From Lysinibacillus antri (GTDB lineage Bacteria > Bacillota > Bacilli > Bacillales_A > Planococcaceae), in contig NZ_RYYR01000002.1 of assembly GCF_003977595.1 (NCBI RefSeq), forward strand, positions 62,001 to 126,000: DNA of 64,000 nt, read 5' to 3'. How positions within the stretch are numbered: position 1 is the first letter of the stretch; every line of letters starts with the position of its first letter. A model generated the notes under the pieces. That model was not told where the DNA came from and searched no databases. It saw nothing but the letters and a program-made list of their open reading frames with translations. Shown here piece by piece: positions 9,564-18,588 of this stretch. Made by a program: the position numbers and the translations under genes.

Positions 9564-10871
9564 TTATCGTTCTAATAACTGGAACATCATCATTGCTTTC
9601 CCTACAAGTGTATTGCCATTAAATATATCAAAATCCATTTTAACAAATTTACGACTCATATCTAAAATATGAGGCACTACAGTTAAGACGCTTTCCATTT
9701 GGATTGGCTTAATAAAGTAAATGGTCATATTTTCTGCAACAGCATCGCCACGTTTTCGTCTTTTCAGTGCAAAGGCCCCTACTTCGGCTAGTAACGTTGT
9801 AAATGCACCATATGAAATCGCTCCATAATGATTTGTCATTTGAGGAGTAACGGTAAACTCCACAACGACATCCTCTTCACCCATTACTTTCATTTCACTT
9901 TTCACAAGGTCATCAATTGTTTCGCCATGTTGCGGTTGTCTTTGTGCATGTTGCAATGCCTTTAAGACGTCCTGGCGACTGATTACTCCTTGAAGAATCC
10001 CATCATCATTTACAATAGGAAGTAAGTCAATCCCTTCCCAAATCATACGGTGACCTGCTGAGGCAACACTCGTTTTCATGGATCCGGAAATTGGATTTTT
10101 CGTCATCACTTTATCAATCGGTTCGTGATCTTCTTTTCCAATGACGTCTTTTACGGTTACCATACCGACTAATTTATTCGTATGGGTTAATACTGGAAAT
10201 GCGCCATGGGATGTTTTCATATTTAAATTTTGGAAGTCAGCAATGGAATCCGTATTTCTTAATGTTGCTGTTTCCTCCATTGGGATATAAATATCTTCTA
10301 TTAATAAAATATCTTTTTTGATTAGTTGGTCATAGATTGCACGGTTAATCATCGTTGCTACTGTGAACGTATCATAACTAGAGGAAATAATCGGCAACTC
10401 TAACTCATCAGCTAAGCGTTTATTTTCTTCGGTTGTATCAAATCCACCCGTAATTAAAACCGCTGCACCTGCTTTTAAGGCGTTTTGATGTGCTTGAATA
10501 CGATTCCCAACAATTAGAAGACTTCCAGCATCAGTATAACGCATCATATCATCAAGTTGCATAGCACCAATAACGAATTTCGTTAATGTTTTATGTAACC
10601 CTGCCTTCCCACCTAACACTTGTCCATCTACTATATTTACAATTTCAGCAAAGGTTAAACGTTCTATATTTTCTTTTTTCTTTTTTTCGATTCGAATCGT
10701 TCCAACACGTTCAATGGAACTCACTAACCGGCGATTTTCAGCTTCCTTAATTGCACGATAGGCAGTACCTTCACTAACCTGCATTTCCTTTGCAATTTGT
10801 CGAACTGATATTTTATCGCCAACAGGTAATGACTCGATATATTGTAAAATTTTCTCATGTTTTGTTGACAT
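9564..10871 (-). CDS. ytoI: YtoI family: HTH, DRTGG, paired CBS and hotdog thioesterase domains
   Basis: The 435-residue protein combines a DeoR/GntR-like helix-turn-helix (about 1-60, QIAKEMQVSEGTAYRAIKEA), a DRTGG domain (about 65-180), two CBS domains that bind adenine nucleotides (about 190-315) and a C-terminal hotdog acyl-CoA thioesterase-like domain (about 325-435, with MTNHYGAISYGAF). The family is found across Bacillales; its regulatory targets are not known. The ATG at 10871 has AGGTGAT just upstream and aligns with the Bacillus N-terminus; a GTG three codons earlier overlaps the ribosome site. It is followed by the inverted repeat at 9511-9549. Confidence 0.93.
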   Translation of the reverse strand: MSTKHEKILQYIESLPVGDKISVRQIAKEMQVSEGTAYRAIKEAENRRLVSSIERVGTIRIEKKKKENIERLTFAEIVNIVDGQVLGGKAGLHKTLTKFVIGAMQLDDMMRYTDAGSLLIVGNRIQAHQNALKAGAAVLITGGFDTTEENKRLADELELPIISSSYDTFTVATMINRAIYDQLIKKDILLIEDIYIPMEETATLRNTDSIADFQNLNMKTSHGAFPVLTHTNKLVGMVTVKDVIGKEDHEPIDKVMTKNPISGSMKTSVASAGHRMIWEGIDLLPIVNDDGILQGVISRQDVLKALQHAQRQPQHGETIDDLVKSEMKVMGEEDVVVEFTVTPQMTNHYGAISYGAFTTLLAEVGAFALKRRKRGDAVAENMTIYFIKPIQMESVLTVVPHILDMSRKFVKMDFDIFNGNTLVGKAMMMFQLLER

Positions 10872-10959
10872 GGTTATCACCTATTCCCATCTATCTTTCC
10901 TTGCCATAAGTGTATCACATTTCAATTATGTATAGTGATGATTGGAAGGTCTATTAGGT

Positions 10960-11004
10960 GAAAAAATTAAGAAAGTAGCCTAATGTAAAGGTACTTTCTT
11001 AATT
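10960..11004 (-). terminator. Terminator after ytkL
   Basis: AATTAAGAAAGTA (10965-10977) pairs perfectly over 13 bases with TACTTTCTTAATT (10992-11004). On the minus strand a T-run follows. It lies 14 bases beyond the ytkL stop. Confidence 0.85.
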
Positions 11005-11017
11005 GGAGAAATTCATC

Positions 11018-11698
11018 TTAAAGAACTACTTTATCACCAGCATTTAAAATTTGAACGTTACTATCCTTCACTAACTCTGCAAATTTCGTCGGATCTTGGC
11101 TAATGATCGGGAATGTATTGTAATGTATCGGTACAACATGTTTTGGTTTTAACAATGAAACTGCATAGGCTGCATCTTCAGGACCCATTGTAAAATTGTC
11201 TCCAATTGGTAAAAATGCTACATCAATTTCATTACGATCGCCAATTAATTTCATATCACCAAATAATGCTGTATCGCCTGCGTGGTAAATCGTTAAACCT
11301 TCCGCGTATAGCAATATACCGCCTGGGTTACCTGTATTAATCATTTCATTGTTCTCTGTTTCATAGACAGAGCCATGGAATGCTAACGTATATTTCACCT
11401 TCCCGAATGGAAACTCATATGCGCCCCCTACTCCCATTGGATGTGCATTAATACCTTGTGATTGTAAATAAACAGCTAATTCATTTAGCGCAATAACGAG
11501 GGAATTATTTGCTCTTGCTAATTCAATTGTGTCTCCTACATGATCGTTATGTCCATGTGTCAGTAGAATAACATCTGGCTTTTCTTCTGCTACCTTCAAA
11601 TCAGTAAGGCTATTTCCATTAATAAACGGATCAATAATTATGTTCGCATCGCTTGTTTTAATTTTAACTACAGAATGTCCATGATAAGAAATTTCCAT
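11018..11698 (-). CDS. ytkL: Metal-dependent hydrolase, YtkL (UPF0173) family
   Basis: This is a small metallo-beta-lactamase-fold hydrolase of about 226 residues. The metal site motif [10 protein letters not shown] is near residue 50, and further ligands are expected in [14 protein letters not shown] and the C-terminal PIHYNT. The physiological substrate of the family is unknown. The second of two adjacent ATGs (11698) gives seven bases to the AGGAGG ribosome site and matches the usual MEISYHGHS start; the first would leave only four. The gene is divergent from an M24 peptidase gene and ends in a strong terminator. Confidence 0.93.
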   Translation of the reverse strand: MEISYHGHSVVKIKTSDANIIIDPFINGNSLTDLKVAEEKPDVILLTHGHNDHVGDTIELARANNSLVIALNELAVYLQSQGINAHPMGVGGAYEFPFGKVKYTLAFHGSVYETENNEMINTGNPGGILLYAEGLTIYHAGDTALFGDMKLIGDRNEIDVAFLPIGDNFTMGPEDAAYAVSLLKPKHVVPIHYNTFPIISQDPTKFAELVKDSNVQILNAGDKVVL

Positions 11699-11829
11699 CA
11701 TTTATCCTCCTTATTCATCACTTGCATCCTTTTTTAAATTCGTCTTTCAGAGGTTTATTTCCTTCTTTTTGCTATACTATATTAGGTGAAAACATCTTCA
11801 TTAATTGTATATCCGAGGAGGATTTTGAT

Positions 11830-12918
11830 ATGGATAAAATAGTAGAACTACAAAAATATTTACAAACAAACAACTATGATGCGGCATTGATCACGACACC
11901 TGATAATGTTTTTTACGTGTCCAATTTTAAAAGTAATCCCCATGAACGCCTACTTGGTGTGATGGTTTTCAAAGATGCACCACCTTTATTAATTTGCCCA
12001 CAAATGGAAGTTCCCGATGCTCGTCAAGCTGGTTGGCCATATGAAGCAATTAGTCATTTAGATACAGATAATCCATGGGAAGTGCTAAACAATGCCATTA
12101 CATCACGAGGAATCACACTTTCTAGTTTAGCCATTGAAAAATCTCATTTAACGGTCGAACGTTTAGAAGCGTTGCAACAGTTATATCCCCAAGCGAATTT
12201 TATCCGTTTAGATGATAAAATAAACGAAATGCGTGTGATTAAAGATGATGTGGAACTAGAAAAAATGCGCCAAGCTGCGAAACTAGCAGATTATGCAATT
12301 GAAGTTGGATGTAAAGAAATTGCTGAAGGAAAAACAGAGCTGGAAATCTTAACAGCGATCGAAAATGCCATCAAAGAAAAAGGATATACTATGTCCTTTG
12401 AAACGATGGTACTTTCTGGCCCTAAAACGGCAAGCCCCCACGGTACACCAGGGAGCCGCAAAATTCAAAAAGGCGATATGATTTTATTCGACTTAGGCGT
12501 TATTTACGATGGCTATTGTTCAGACATAACAAGAACAGTCGCATTTGGTGAACCTTCCGAGGAGCAAAAGTCAATTTATCATGCAGTCCGAGCAGCCAAT
12601 GAAAATGCAATCAACGCTGTAAAACCAGGGATTCGCGCAATGGATTTAGATAAAATCGCACGAGATACGATCACCCATGCAGGTTTTGGTGAATATTTCA
12701 CACACCGCTTAGGTCACGGTCTTGGAATATCCGTTCATGAATTTCCTTCTGTAACGGGGACAAACGAGATGGAGCTTCTACCAGGCATGGTCTTTACAAT
12801 CGAGCCTGGTGTATATAAAGAAGGCGTAACAGGTGTTCGAATAGAAGATGATGTTGTTGTTACTACAAACGGTGTGGAAGTATTAACAAAATTTACGAAA
12901 GAACTTCTCGTACTTTAA
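11830..12918 (+). CDS. Xaa-Pro dipeptidase/aminopeptidase, M24B family
   Basis: M24B enzymes cut the bond before proline in peptides, using two metal ions in a pita-bread fold. The 362-residue protein has the N-terminal creatinase-like domain (about 1-130) and the catalytic domain with FDLGVIYDGYCSD (two aspartates), the GHGLGISVHE histidine motif near 305, TIEPGVY and VRIEDDV. The ATG at 11830 was chosen for AGGAGG eight bases upstream; a longer reading frame of 36 codons before it has no ribosome site. It is monocistronic with its own terminator. It resembles YkvY/YpdF types; the exact substrate cannot be told. Confidence 0.94.
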   Translation: MDKIVELQKYLQTNNYDAALITTPDNVFYVSNFKSNPHERLLGVMVFKDAPPLLICPQMEVPDARQAGWPYEAISHLDTDNPWEVLNNAITSRGITLSSLAIEKSHLTVERLEALQQLYPQANFIRLDDKINEMRVIKDDVELEKMRQAAKLADYAIEVGCKEIAEGKTELEILTAIENAIKEKGYTMSFETMVLSGPKTASPHGTPGSRKIQKGDMILFDLGVIYDGYCSDITRTVAFGEPSEEQKSIYHAVRAANENAINAVKPGIRAMDLDKIARDTITHAGFGEYFTHRLGHGLGISVHEFPSVTGTNEMELLPGMVFTIEPGVYKEGVTGVRIEDDVVVTTNGVEVLTKFTKELLVL

Positions 12919-12936
12919 ATAATAGATTAAATTATT

Positions 12937-12967
12937 AAGCTGCTTTGGCATCCCAAAGCAGCTTTTT
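12937..12967 (+). terminator. Terminator after the M24 peptidase gene
   Basis: AAGCTGCTTTGG (12937-12948) pairs perfectly over 12 bases with CCAAAGCAGCTT (12953-12964), followed by T residues. It lies between convergent genes and may also stop ald transcripts. Confidence 0.88.
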
Positions 12968-12969
12968 CA

Positions 12970-14085
12970 TTACTGTAACATTGTATCTACCGGTACATAC
13001 TCACGCCCTTGATCTTCTGCAACGGCTTTATAAACAACATATCCATTCAATGTATTAATACCTTTTTTCAATGCTTCATTATCAATACACGCTTGTTTAT
13101 AGCCTTTATTTGCGATTTGCAATGCATACGGTACTGTATTATTTGTTAAGGCAATTGTAGATGTTCGCGGTACGGCTCCTGGCATATTGGCAACTGCATA
13201 ATGAACTACACCATGTTTAATATAAATCGGGTCATCATGCGTTGTGACGCGGTCCGTCGTTTCAAAACTTCCTCCTTGATCAATTGCTATATCAACAATA
13301 ACTGATCCCGGACGCATCGACTTGACCATTTCTTCTGTTACCAATTTAGGCGCTTTCGAACCTGGTATTAATACGGAACCAATGACTAAATCTGACTCTT
13401 TTACCGACTCAGCAATATTATAAGGATTCGAAATTAATGTTTGAACAGAGTGACCGAAAATATCTTCTAATTGACGGAGACGCTCAGGATTTACATCTAA
13501 AATTGTTACATGAGCACCCATACCTACTGCTACTCTAGCTGCATTCGTTCCAGCCATCCCACCACCAACAACCGTTACTTTGCCACGTTGAACACCGGAT
13601 ACACCACCTAAAAGTATGCCTGTCCCACCGTTCATTTTTTCTAAATATTGTGCACCAATTTGCACCGACATTTTCCCAGCTACTTCGCTCATTGGTGTCA
13701 GTAATGGTAAAGATCGATTTGGGAGTTGAACAGTTTCATAAGCAATTCCTACAACCTTTTTATCTAGTAAAGCCTGTGTTAATTCAAACTCAGGAGCTAA
13801 ATGTAAATAAGTAAATAAAATTAATCCCTCATGAAAATACACATACTCAGACGAAATTGGTTCCTTTACTTTCATCACCATTTCTTGAGACCATGCTTCT
13901 TCTGCTGTATAAACTATTTTCGCTCCAGCAGCAATGTAATCTTCGTCCGTAAAGGCTGATCCTAGTCCGGCACCAGTTTCAATAAAAACTTCATGACCAG
14001 CACTTGTAAGCGTTACTACTCCAGCTGGTGTCATTGCTACTCGGTATTCATTGTTTTTGATTTCCTTTGGTACTCCAATCTTCAT
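12970..14085 (-). CDS. ald: Alanine dehydrogenase
   Basis: Ald interconverts L-alanine and pyruvate plus ammonia with NAD, and in spore formers supports growth on alanine and sporulation. The 371-residue product shows the N-terminal [20 protein letters not shown], the catalytic KVKEP lysine near 74, the NAD-binding [13 protein letters not shown] (about 175-187) and the C-terminal [11 protein letters not shown]. Length is typical (378 in B. subtilis). The ATG at 14085 matches relatives; a GTG directly before it is possible. The gene is monocistronic and has a structured leader of about 200 bases that may be a riboswitch. Confidence 0.97.
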   Translation of the reverse strand: MKIGVPKEIKNNEYRVAMTPAGVVTLTSAGHEVFIETGAGLGSAFTDEDYIAAGAKIVYTAEEAWSQEMVMKVKEPISSEYVYFHEGLILFTYLHLAPEFELTQALLDKKVVGIAYETVQLPNRSLPLLTPMSEVAGKMSVQIGAQYLEKMNGGTGILLGGVSGVQRGKVTVVGGGMAGTNAARVAVGMGAHVTILDVNPERLRQLEDIFGHSVQTLISNPYNIAESVKESDLVIGSVLIPGSKAPKLVTEEMVKSMRPGSVIVDIAIDQGGSFETTDRVTTHDDPIYIKHGVVHYAVANMPGAVPRTSTIALTNNTVPYALQIANKGYKQACIDNEALKKGINTLNGYVVYKAVAEDQGREYVPVDTMLQ

Positions 14086-14174
14086 CACCGATACACTCCT
14101 TGTTGTAAAAATTCATAAACCAAATACACCTTGGCAACTTGCATTCAGATTTTAAACAGCAATCTAAACTCACT

Positions 14175-14293
14175 CTAAATCTGTCTTTTGCCAGAGGTTT
14201 TCACTTCATTTCTATCGGGTGTAAAACCCAATAAACTCTTAACCTATTTTTCAAACAACTTCCGCTACAAATCGTAAGGAATTTTTGAAAAAT
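14175..14293 (-). promoter_or_regulatory. Structured ald leader, possible glycine-riboswitch-like element
   Basis: Read on the minus strand, ATTTTTCAAA (14293-14284) pairs with TTTGAAAAAT (14255-14246), with TTCC/GGAA inside. A GGGT/ACCC hairpin follows within 14217-14236, then CTCTGGCAAAAGACAGA at 14196-14180. That last string resembles the conserved 3' strand of glycine aptamers (CTCTCAGGCAAAAGGACAG). Glycine riboswitches are known ahead of glycine and alanine metabolism genes. The P3 region does not fit the consensus well, so this is a candidate only. Confidence 0.4.
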
Positions 14294-14542
14294 TGAAGGT
14301 AAAACTATCATATCAATAAATCAAAAAAAGATTAAGTTTAAATGAATAATAATTTAAAATAATTCAAATACAAAGTTAATTACTGTGAATATAGTAAATT
14401 AGTAAATAATAATATTTAAAACTTTATACTGATCACTTCTAAGAATATTATGTTGAAAAACGACAATTCTATGTTTTTAATTAGAAATATTTGTGAACTA
14501 TTAACTAAATTTGTTAATACATATTTTAATTATTTTACCATC
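14294..14542. other. AT-rich intergenic stretch between ald and the stress gene
   Basis: Very AT-rich and without a convincing gene. It must hold the ald promoter on the minus strand and upstream parts of the stress-gene promoter on the plus strand. I see no clear -35/-10 pair for ald. Confidence 0.5.
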
Positions 14543-14551
14543 TGATATAAT
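14543..14551 (+). promoter_or_regulatory. Extended -10 promoter of the universal stress gene
   Basis: TGATATAAT is a perfect extended -10 (TGn plus TATAAT), 28 bases before the start codon. The -35 region is only A/T-rich, which is usual for extended -10 promoters. Confidence 0.65.
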
Positions 14552-14578
14552 AGAGTATATCTCAAAGGGGGAATTAAA

Positions 14579-15028
14579 ATGACTCACTATAAAAGTATTG
14601 TAGTAGCGGTAGACGGTTCTAAAGAAGCTGAATACGCATTTAAAAAATCAATCGATGTTGCAAAAAGAAACCAAGATGCTAAATTAAATTTAGTAAACGT
14701 AATCGACACTCGTTCGTTTGCAGCAATCGAAGCATATGATCGCTCAATTGCTGAACGTGCACAAAGTTTTTCAGAAGAATTATTAGCTGGCTATAAAAAA
14801 CAAGCTGAAGATGCTGGCGTTAAAAATGTAAACGTTGTAATTGAATACGGTTCTCCTAAAACAATTATTACAAAAGAGCTTTCTAAATTAGTAGATGCAG
14901 ATTTAATCGTTTGTGGTGCTACTGGTTTAAATGCGGTTGAACGTTTCCTAATTGGTTCTGTTTCAGAAGCAATCGTTCGTTCATCACAATGTGACGTTTT
15001 AGTTGTTAGAACACCTGATAATGACTAA
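14579..15028 (+). CDS. Universal stress protein, UspA family
   Basis: A 149-residue single-domain Usp protein. It has the N-terminal IVVAVDGSKEAEYAFKK strand and aspartate, and the C-terminal GATGLNAVERFLIGSVSEAIVRSS segment that contains the G-2x-G-9x-G-S/T ATP-binding motif. Such proteins accumulate in stress or growth arrest; the precise role is unknown. The ATG at 14579 has an AAAGGGGG ribosome site eight bases upstream and an extended -10 promoter. It has its own terminator, so it is a single-gene unit. Similar proteins in B. subtilis are NhaX and YxiE. Confidence 0.96.
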   Translation: MTHYKSIVVAVDGSKEAEYAFKKSIDVAKRNQDAKLNLVNVIDTRSFAAIEAYDRSIAERAQSFSEELLAGYKKQAEDAGVKNVNVVIEYGSPKTIITKELSKLVDADLIVCGATGLNAVERFLIGSVSEAIVRSSQCDVLVVRTPDND

Positions 15029-15034
15029 TTAAAC

Positions 15035-15066
15035 AAACCAGAGGAATTCAATTTCCTCTGGTTTTT
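15035..15066 (+). terminator. Terminator after the stress gene
   Basis: AAACCAGAGGAA (15035-15046) pairs with TTCCTCTGGTTT (15053-15064) over 12 bases, followed by TTTTT. Confidence 0.9.
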
Positions 15067-15080
15067 ATTTTAAATAAAGA

Positions 15081-15115
15081 AGCGAACATCTTATTTAACA
15101 CAAAAGATGTTCGCT
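15081..15115 (-). terminator. Terminator after ytxK
   Basis: AGCGAACATCTT (15081-15092) pairs perfectly with AAGATGTTCGCT (15104-15115). T-rich sequence follows on both strands. It lies ten bases beyond the ytxK stop and probably serves it. Confidence 0.8.
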
Positions 15116-15124
15116 CTTTTTCAT

Positions 15125-16057
15125 TTATTTGTTTTCTTTCCACATTTGCACTTTTTCAAAGAACATCGAAAGTGCTTGTTTATTGGACATATTCGGAACT
15201 TTCGCTAACAATACTTCTCGAGGAGCTCTTAACTGCTTACTTTGCTTTTGCAAGATTAACATGCTCTTCTCATGAGCTTTTGAAGCAAATAGATTTTCTG
15301 GCAACTGAATTACAGCCTGAATCCATACTTGCGTTTTTAAAAATTTATGTAGTTCTTTTGCCTGCTCTGTCTCAAACAAGTTGGCAGGGATTAAGAAAAA
15401 TAGAAGGCCGCCTTCTTTCGTATGATTAATCGATTGCTCAATTAGTAAATGATGTGCATAGCTCATTCCTTCATGGGCACACAATTCATAATCAAGTGCC
15501 ACGTCCTCGTTTGGATAATACCCCACTGGCAAATCGCAAACAACTGCATCTACCGGATCAACAAGCATTTTTTGCAATGCATCTTGATGGTAAAGCAGTA
15601 CAGGCTGTTCAATTAATTCAGCCGTATCCGCAGCTAGACGAATTAACAACTCATCTACTTCGATACCCGTTGCTGCTGATACTTTCCCATTCAGTAAGTT
15701 CATTACTGTAAAAAGTAAATTCCCCGTACCAACTGCTGGGTCTAAAATTGAGATTTCATTTTGCTTTAAATGCACTTCGAAAAACTGCTCTACAAAATAA
15801 CCAACAAGTAGCCCAAGTGTGTCAGGTGTCATTTGATGATTTGGTTGAGAAGTTTTTCTCATTCCTTTTAAAATAGCAATTTGAATCGCTTTACGAATAT
15901 CTTCTTTTGTCGCATCTTTTCCTACCCATGTTTCTTTTTCTTCGAGGGCATCCTCAAGAGCAAGTAAGATTCCATCTAAAAAAGAGATGTTTTCGGATTG
16001 CTCATAGTTTATTGTCTTTTCATTAATATACGAAAATATTTGTTCAAATTTTTCCAT
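15125..16057 (-). CDS. ytxK: Class I SAM-dependent methyltransferase, YtxK family
   Basis: The 310-residue protein has the fold of N6-adenine DNA methyltransferases: a SAM-binding DPAVGTGNLLFTV motif near residue 110, GIEVDELLIRLAA, and DLPVGYYPNED where DNA methylases have NPPY. The change from NPPY to DLPVG is shared with B. subtilis YtxK, so it may not act on DNA. The substrate is unknown. Of two adjacent ATGs the second (16057) has the better distance to AAGGAG. It lies downstream of tpx, in the same order as in Bacillus, with a hairpin in the gap. Confidence 0.92.
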   Translation of the reverse strand: MEKFEQIFSYINEKTINYEQSENISFLDGILLALEDALEEKETWVGKDATKEDIRKAIQIAILKGMRKTSQPNHQMTPDTLGLLVGYFVEQFFEVHLKQNEISILDPAVGTGNLLFTVMNLLNGKVSAATGIEVDELLIRLAADTAELIEQPVLLYHQDALQKMLVDPVDAVVCDLPVGYYPNEDVALDYELCAHEGMSYAHHLLIEQSINHTKEGGLLFFLIPANLFETEQAKELHKFLKTQVWIQAVIQLPENLFASKAHEKSMLILQKQSKQLRAPREVLLAKVPNMSNKQALSMFFEKVQMWKENK

Positions 16058-16081
16058 CATAGACTCCTTCTGAAATGAACA

Positions 16082-16105
16082 ACCCACTCAGTAGTTTGAG
16101 TGGGT
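16082..16105 (-). terminator. Hairpin between tpx and ytxK
   Basis: ACCCACTCA (16082-16090) pairs with TGAGTGGGT (16097-16105). There is no clean T-run on the minus strand, so it may attenuate transcription or process the tpx-ytxK mRNA rather than terminate it. Confidence 0.5.
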
Positions 16106-16186
16106 GAACATGTACTTCATATTTTTCATGCTTATTAAGCCTATCTTATACTTAAATAGTACTACAAGTATCCATGGAAAAACAAA

Positions 16187-16696
16187 TTATTTCGCCAATG
16201 CCTCTTTCACCGCGTCGATAGCAGCTTCGTAATTTGGATGGCTTGTCCCCTCAGGAACATACTCAACATAAGTCACTGTATCATTTCGGTCAATTACAAA
16301 TACGGCACGTGCAAGCAGACGGTTTTCTTGCATATAAACTCCGTAGTTCTCGCCAAATGAAAGTTCACGGTGGTCAGAAACAGTATGAACGCCTTCGATT
16401 CCAGCCGCCGCACACCAACGTTTTTGAGCAAATGGTAAATCCACTGACACTGTATAGAAAGCTACATCTCCACCTAAACCTGCAACTTCTTCATTAAAAC
16501 GGCGCGTTTCTGCATCACATACACCTGTATCTAAAGAAGGAACTGATGCAATTAATCGTACTTTCCCTGCTGAATCTTTTAGTGAAACGGGCGACATATC
16601 GTTCGCTAGTACTGTAAATTCTGGCGCACGATCGCCCACCTTCACTTCTTTCCCTACTAATGTTACTGGTTTGTTAATAAATGTTATTTGAACCAT
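16187..16696 (-). CDS. tpx: Thiol peroxidase Tpx
   Basis: Tpx is an atypical two-cysteine peroxiredoxin that reduces hydroperoxides with electrons from thioredoxin. The 169-residue protein keeps the peroxidatic Cys60 in PSLDTGVCDAETRRF and the resolving Cys95 in AQKRWCAAAG, plus the catalytic threonine and arginine of the family. Size and motifs are standard. The second of two adjacent ATGs (16696) is seven bases from AGGAGG and is preferred. Tpx upstream of ytxK is the B. subtilis order. In Bacillus the gene is a target of Spx; no site for it can be read here with confidence. Confidence 0.97.
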   Translation of the reverse strand: MVQITFINKPVTLVGKEVKVGDRAPEFTVLANDMSPVSLKDSAGKVRLIASVPSLDTGVCDAETRRFNEEVAGLGGDVAFYTVSVDLPFAQKRWCAAAGIEGVHTVSDHRELSFGENYGVYMQENRLLARAVFVIDRNDTVTYVEYVPEGTSHPNYEAAIDAVKEALAK

Positions 16697-16770
16697 CATT
16701 CATCCTCCTTTTCTAAATTCATCTTACTAAAGGTATTTGAATTTTTGCAAATAACTTAACTTATTAAATT

Positions 16771-16802
16771 CATGAAAAAACCATCTATCACATGACAGAT
16801 GG
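16771..16802 (-). terminator. Terminator after the RDD gene
   Basis: CCATCT (16781-16786) and AGATGG (16797-16802) form the closing stem of a hairpin, with TTTTTT following on the minus strand. It lies 12 bases beyond the RDD stop. Confidence 0.75.
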
Positions 16803-16813
16803 CTTCGGTAACC

Positions 16814-17395
16814 TTATATCGTAGTACTTACAGAATCATTCTCTACATTTGGAGGTTGATGCACAACCACTTTATTTTTAATAAAGACTTTTTCATGCAC
16901 AACAACTGTATCTGCTATGACGTCATGTAACCCTTTATTTTTCGGCATAAATGCAGCAATAACATATAAAATGATGATCGTATTATTAATAAATCGTCCA
17001 ATTACTTCTCTGAATAACACTGTCGCCCAATCAAGTGGTGCACCATTGATCGACTTTACTTTCAAACCGAAGATCATTTTGCCAATTGTTTGATTCCAAA
17101 ACTTTGTTAATAAAACAAAGTATGCATAATAAAATAATCCCGAAATAATCGTCATAGGTGCATACCAATTGTTTTCTGCTAAACTCCATCCAAAAAGATG
17201 GAAAATGGGATTTACTAATATGCCAACGATTGCACTTACGATTAAGGAATCAATGATAAAGGCCCAAAAACGCATCCAAAATCCAGCCGTTTTTTCTTCA
17301 ATTTGTTCAATTTCTTGTGTGGCATACATATTAGGAGTGGGCACGATTTCGCTTTCTGTATTTGAGACATTTGTGTCCTTTTCAAATTCCGACAT
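16814..17395 (-). CDS. yteJ: RDD-family membrane protein, YteJ-like
   Basis: A 193-residue inner-membrane protein with a charged N-terminus and an RDD domain: AGFWMRFWAFIIDSLIVSAIVG opens the first membrane segment near residue 37 and carries the Arg-Asp pair, with further segments near 80-97 and 130-150. RDD proteins include Na+/H+ antiporter-like and helper proteins; the job of this one is not known. It follows sppA after 13 bases on the same strand. In B. subtilis yteJ forms an operon with sppA, and YteJ (SppI) inhibits SppA, so that function can be inferred here. Confidence 0.9.
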   Translation of the reverse strand: MSEFEKDTNVSNTESEIVPTPNMYATQEIEQIEEKTAGFWMRFWAFIIDSLIVSAIVGILVNPIFHLFGWSLAENNWYAPMTIISGLFYYAYFVLLTKFWNQTIGKMIFGLKVKSINGAPLDWATVLFREVIGRFINNTIIILYVIAAFMPKNKGLHDVIADTVVVHEKVFIKNKVVVHQPPNVENDSVSTTI

Positions 17396-17408
17396 CTTTT
17401 ACCCCTCC

Positions 17409-18419
17409 TTAATATTCACCGTACATGTACATCATACGAGGCGCATCATGGCTAGACATTAACTTTGATAACATACGTTCTTCAGCTGATGGACCGAAGA
17501 ATGAGCTAATTTTCATCCCTAATAAGGATGTAAAATCACCAAAACTTGTATCATATTCGAATAGTTCTGCATTTTCTAAATCAAAGTCTGCTCGTAGTGA
17601 TGCTATTGTATCCTCAATGCCACCGATTTCATCCACAAGACCTGCTTTGACAGCTTGTGTTCCACCTAGAATACGTCCATCTGCCACTTTTTTCACATCC
17701 GCTTCCGACATTCCTCTACCTTGTTCAATGACATCTACGAACACCTCATACGAATCATTAATCATTTCTTGCATCATGGCTCTTTCTTCATCTGTCGTCG
17801 GTCTTGTACCTCCGAACATATCTTTATGTTCGCCAGATTTAATTGTTTCAAATTTCACACCAACTTTTTCAGCTAGTTCAGAGAAATTGTAACTTTGCAT
17901 AATTACGCCAATTGAGCCCGTTAACGTTTCGCGATGTGCAAAAATCTTATCTGCCGGTGCAGAAATATAATATCCTCCTGAAGCAGCCATCGAACCCATT
18001 GATACATATATTGGAATATTTTTTTGTTCTTTAATTTCCACTAACTTTTCGTGAATTTCGGCAGATTCAATTACACCACCACCTGGCGAATTAACTTCTA
18101 ATACTACTGCCTTCACAGAATCATCGTATAAAATATTTTCTAATTGTGCTAAGAATTGCTGATGATCGTATTCAACCGCTGTCCAAGCAGTGCTTGACCC
18201 CACATCTTGAATTGTCCCGTTTACTGATAATAAGGCGATGCGTTCACCAAAATCACCTGGTTCAATAACCGTTTCTAATAACTCCGTCTCAGTACTCATT
18301 AGACTATCGAAATCGCTAAAGAAATCTGATGTAAACATCGTAATGACTGTGTTTAATCCAATGGAAAACACAAGTAAAATTGCTGCAGCTCCTAATGCGA
18401 GCCATCTTTTCATATTCAT
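17409..18419 (-). CDS. sppA: Signal peptide peptidase SppA (S49 serine protease)
   Basis: SppA is a membrane-anchored protease that digests leftover signal peptides and other peptides outside the membrane. The 336-residue protein has one N-terminal membrane segment (about 5-28). The Ser-Lys dyad is visible at Ser147 (MGSMAASGGYY) and Lys199 (SGEHKDMFGG), the same numbers as in B. subtilis SppA. The ATG at 18419 has a GGAGGAGG ribosome site. It is the short Gram-positive form with a single catalytic domain. The yteJ-like gene follows at once and probably encodes its partner. Confidence 0.97.
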   Translation of the reverse strand: MNMKRWLALGAAAILLVFSIGLNTVITMFTSDFFSDFDSLMSTETELLETVIEPGDFGERIALLSVNGTIQDVGSSTAWTAVEYDHQQFLAQLENILYDDSVKAVVLEVNSPGGGVIESAEIHEKLVEIKEQKNIPIYVSMGSMAASGGYYISAPADKIFAHRETLTGSIGVIMQSYNFSELAEKVGVKFETIKSGEHKDMFGGTRPTTDEERAMMQEMINDSYEVFVDVIEQGRGMSEADVKKVADGRILGGTQAVKAGLVDEIGGIEDTIASLRADFDLENAELFEYDTSFGDFTSLLGMKISSFFGPSAEERMLSKLMSSHDAPRMMYMYGEY

Positions 18420-18510
18420 TTAACTAACTCCTCCTCCAATCATACATACGTTTAAATTGTACAATTGTTTCAAAAAGTTTCCCATTTTTTTAAAATAACT
18501 TTATTAATAA

Positions 18511-18547
18511 AAAATGGAGGCCAAATTTTTTCGAATTCGGCCCCCGT
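18511..18547 (-). terminator. Terminator after mbcS
   Basis: GGAGGCC and GGCCCCC form a stem around an AT-rich loop, with ATTTTTTATT following on the minus strand. It lies just beyond the mbcS stop. Confidence 0.8.
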
Positions 18548-18588
18548 TTTTCGACATTATTCCCTAGGAAATAATATCTATTATTCTA

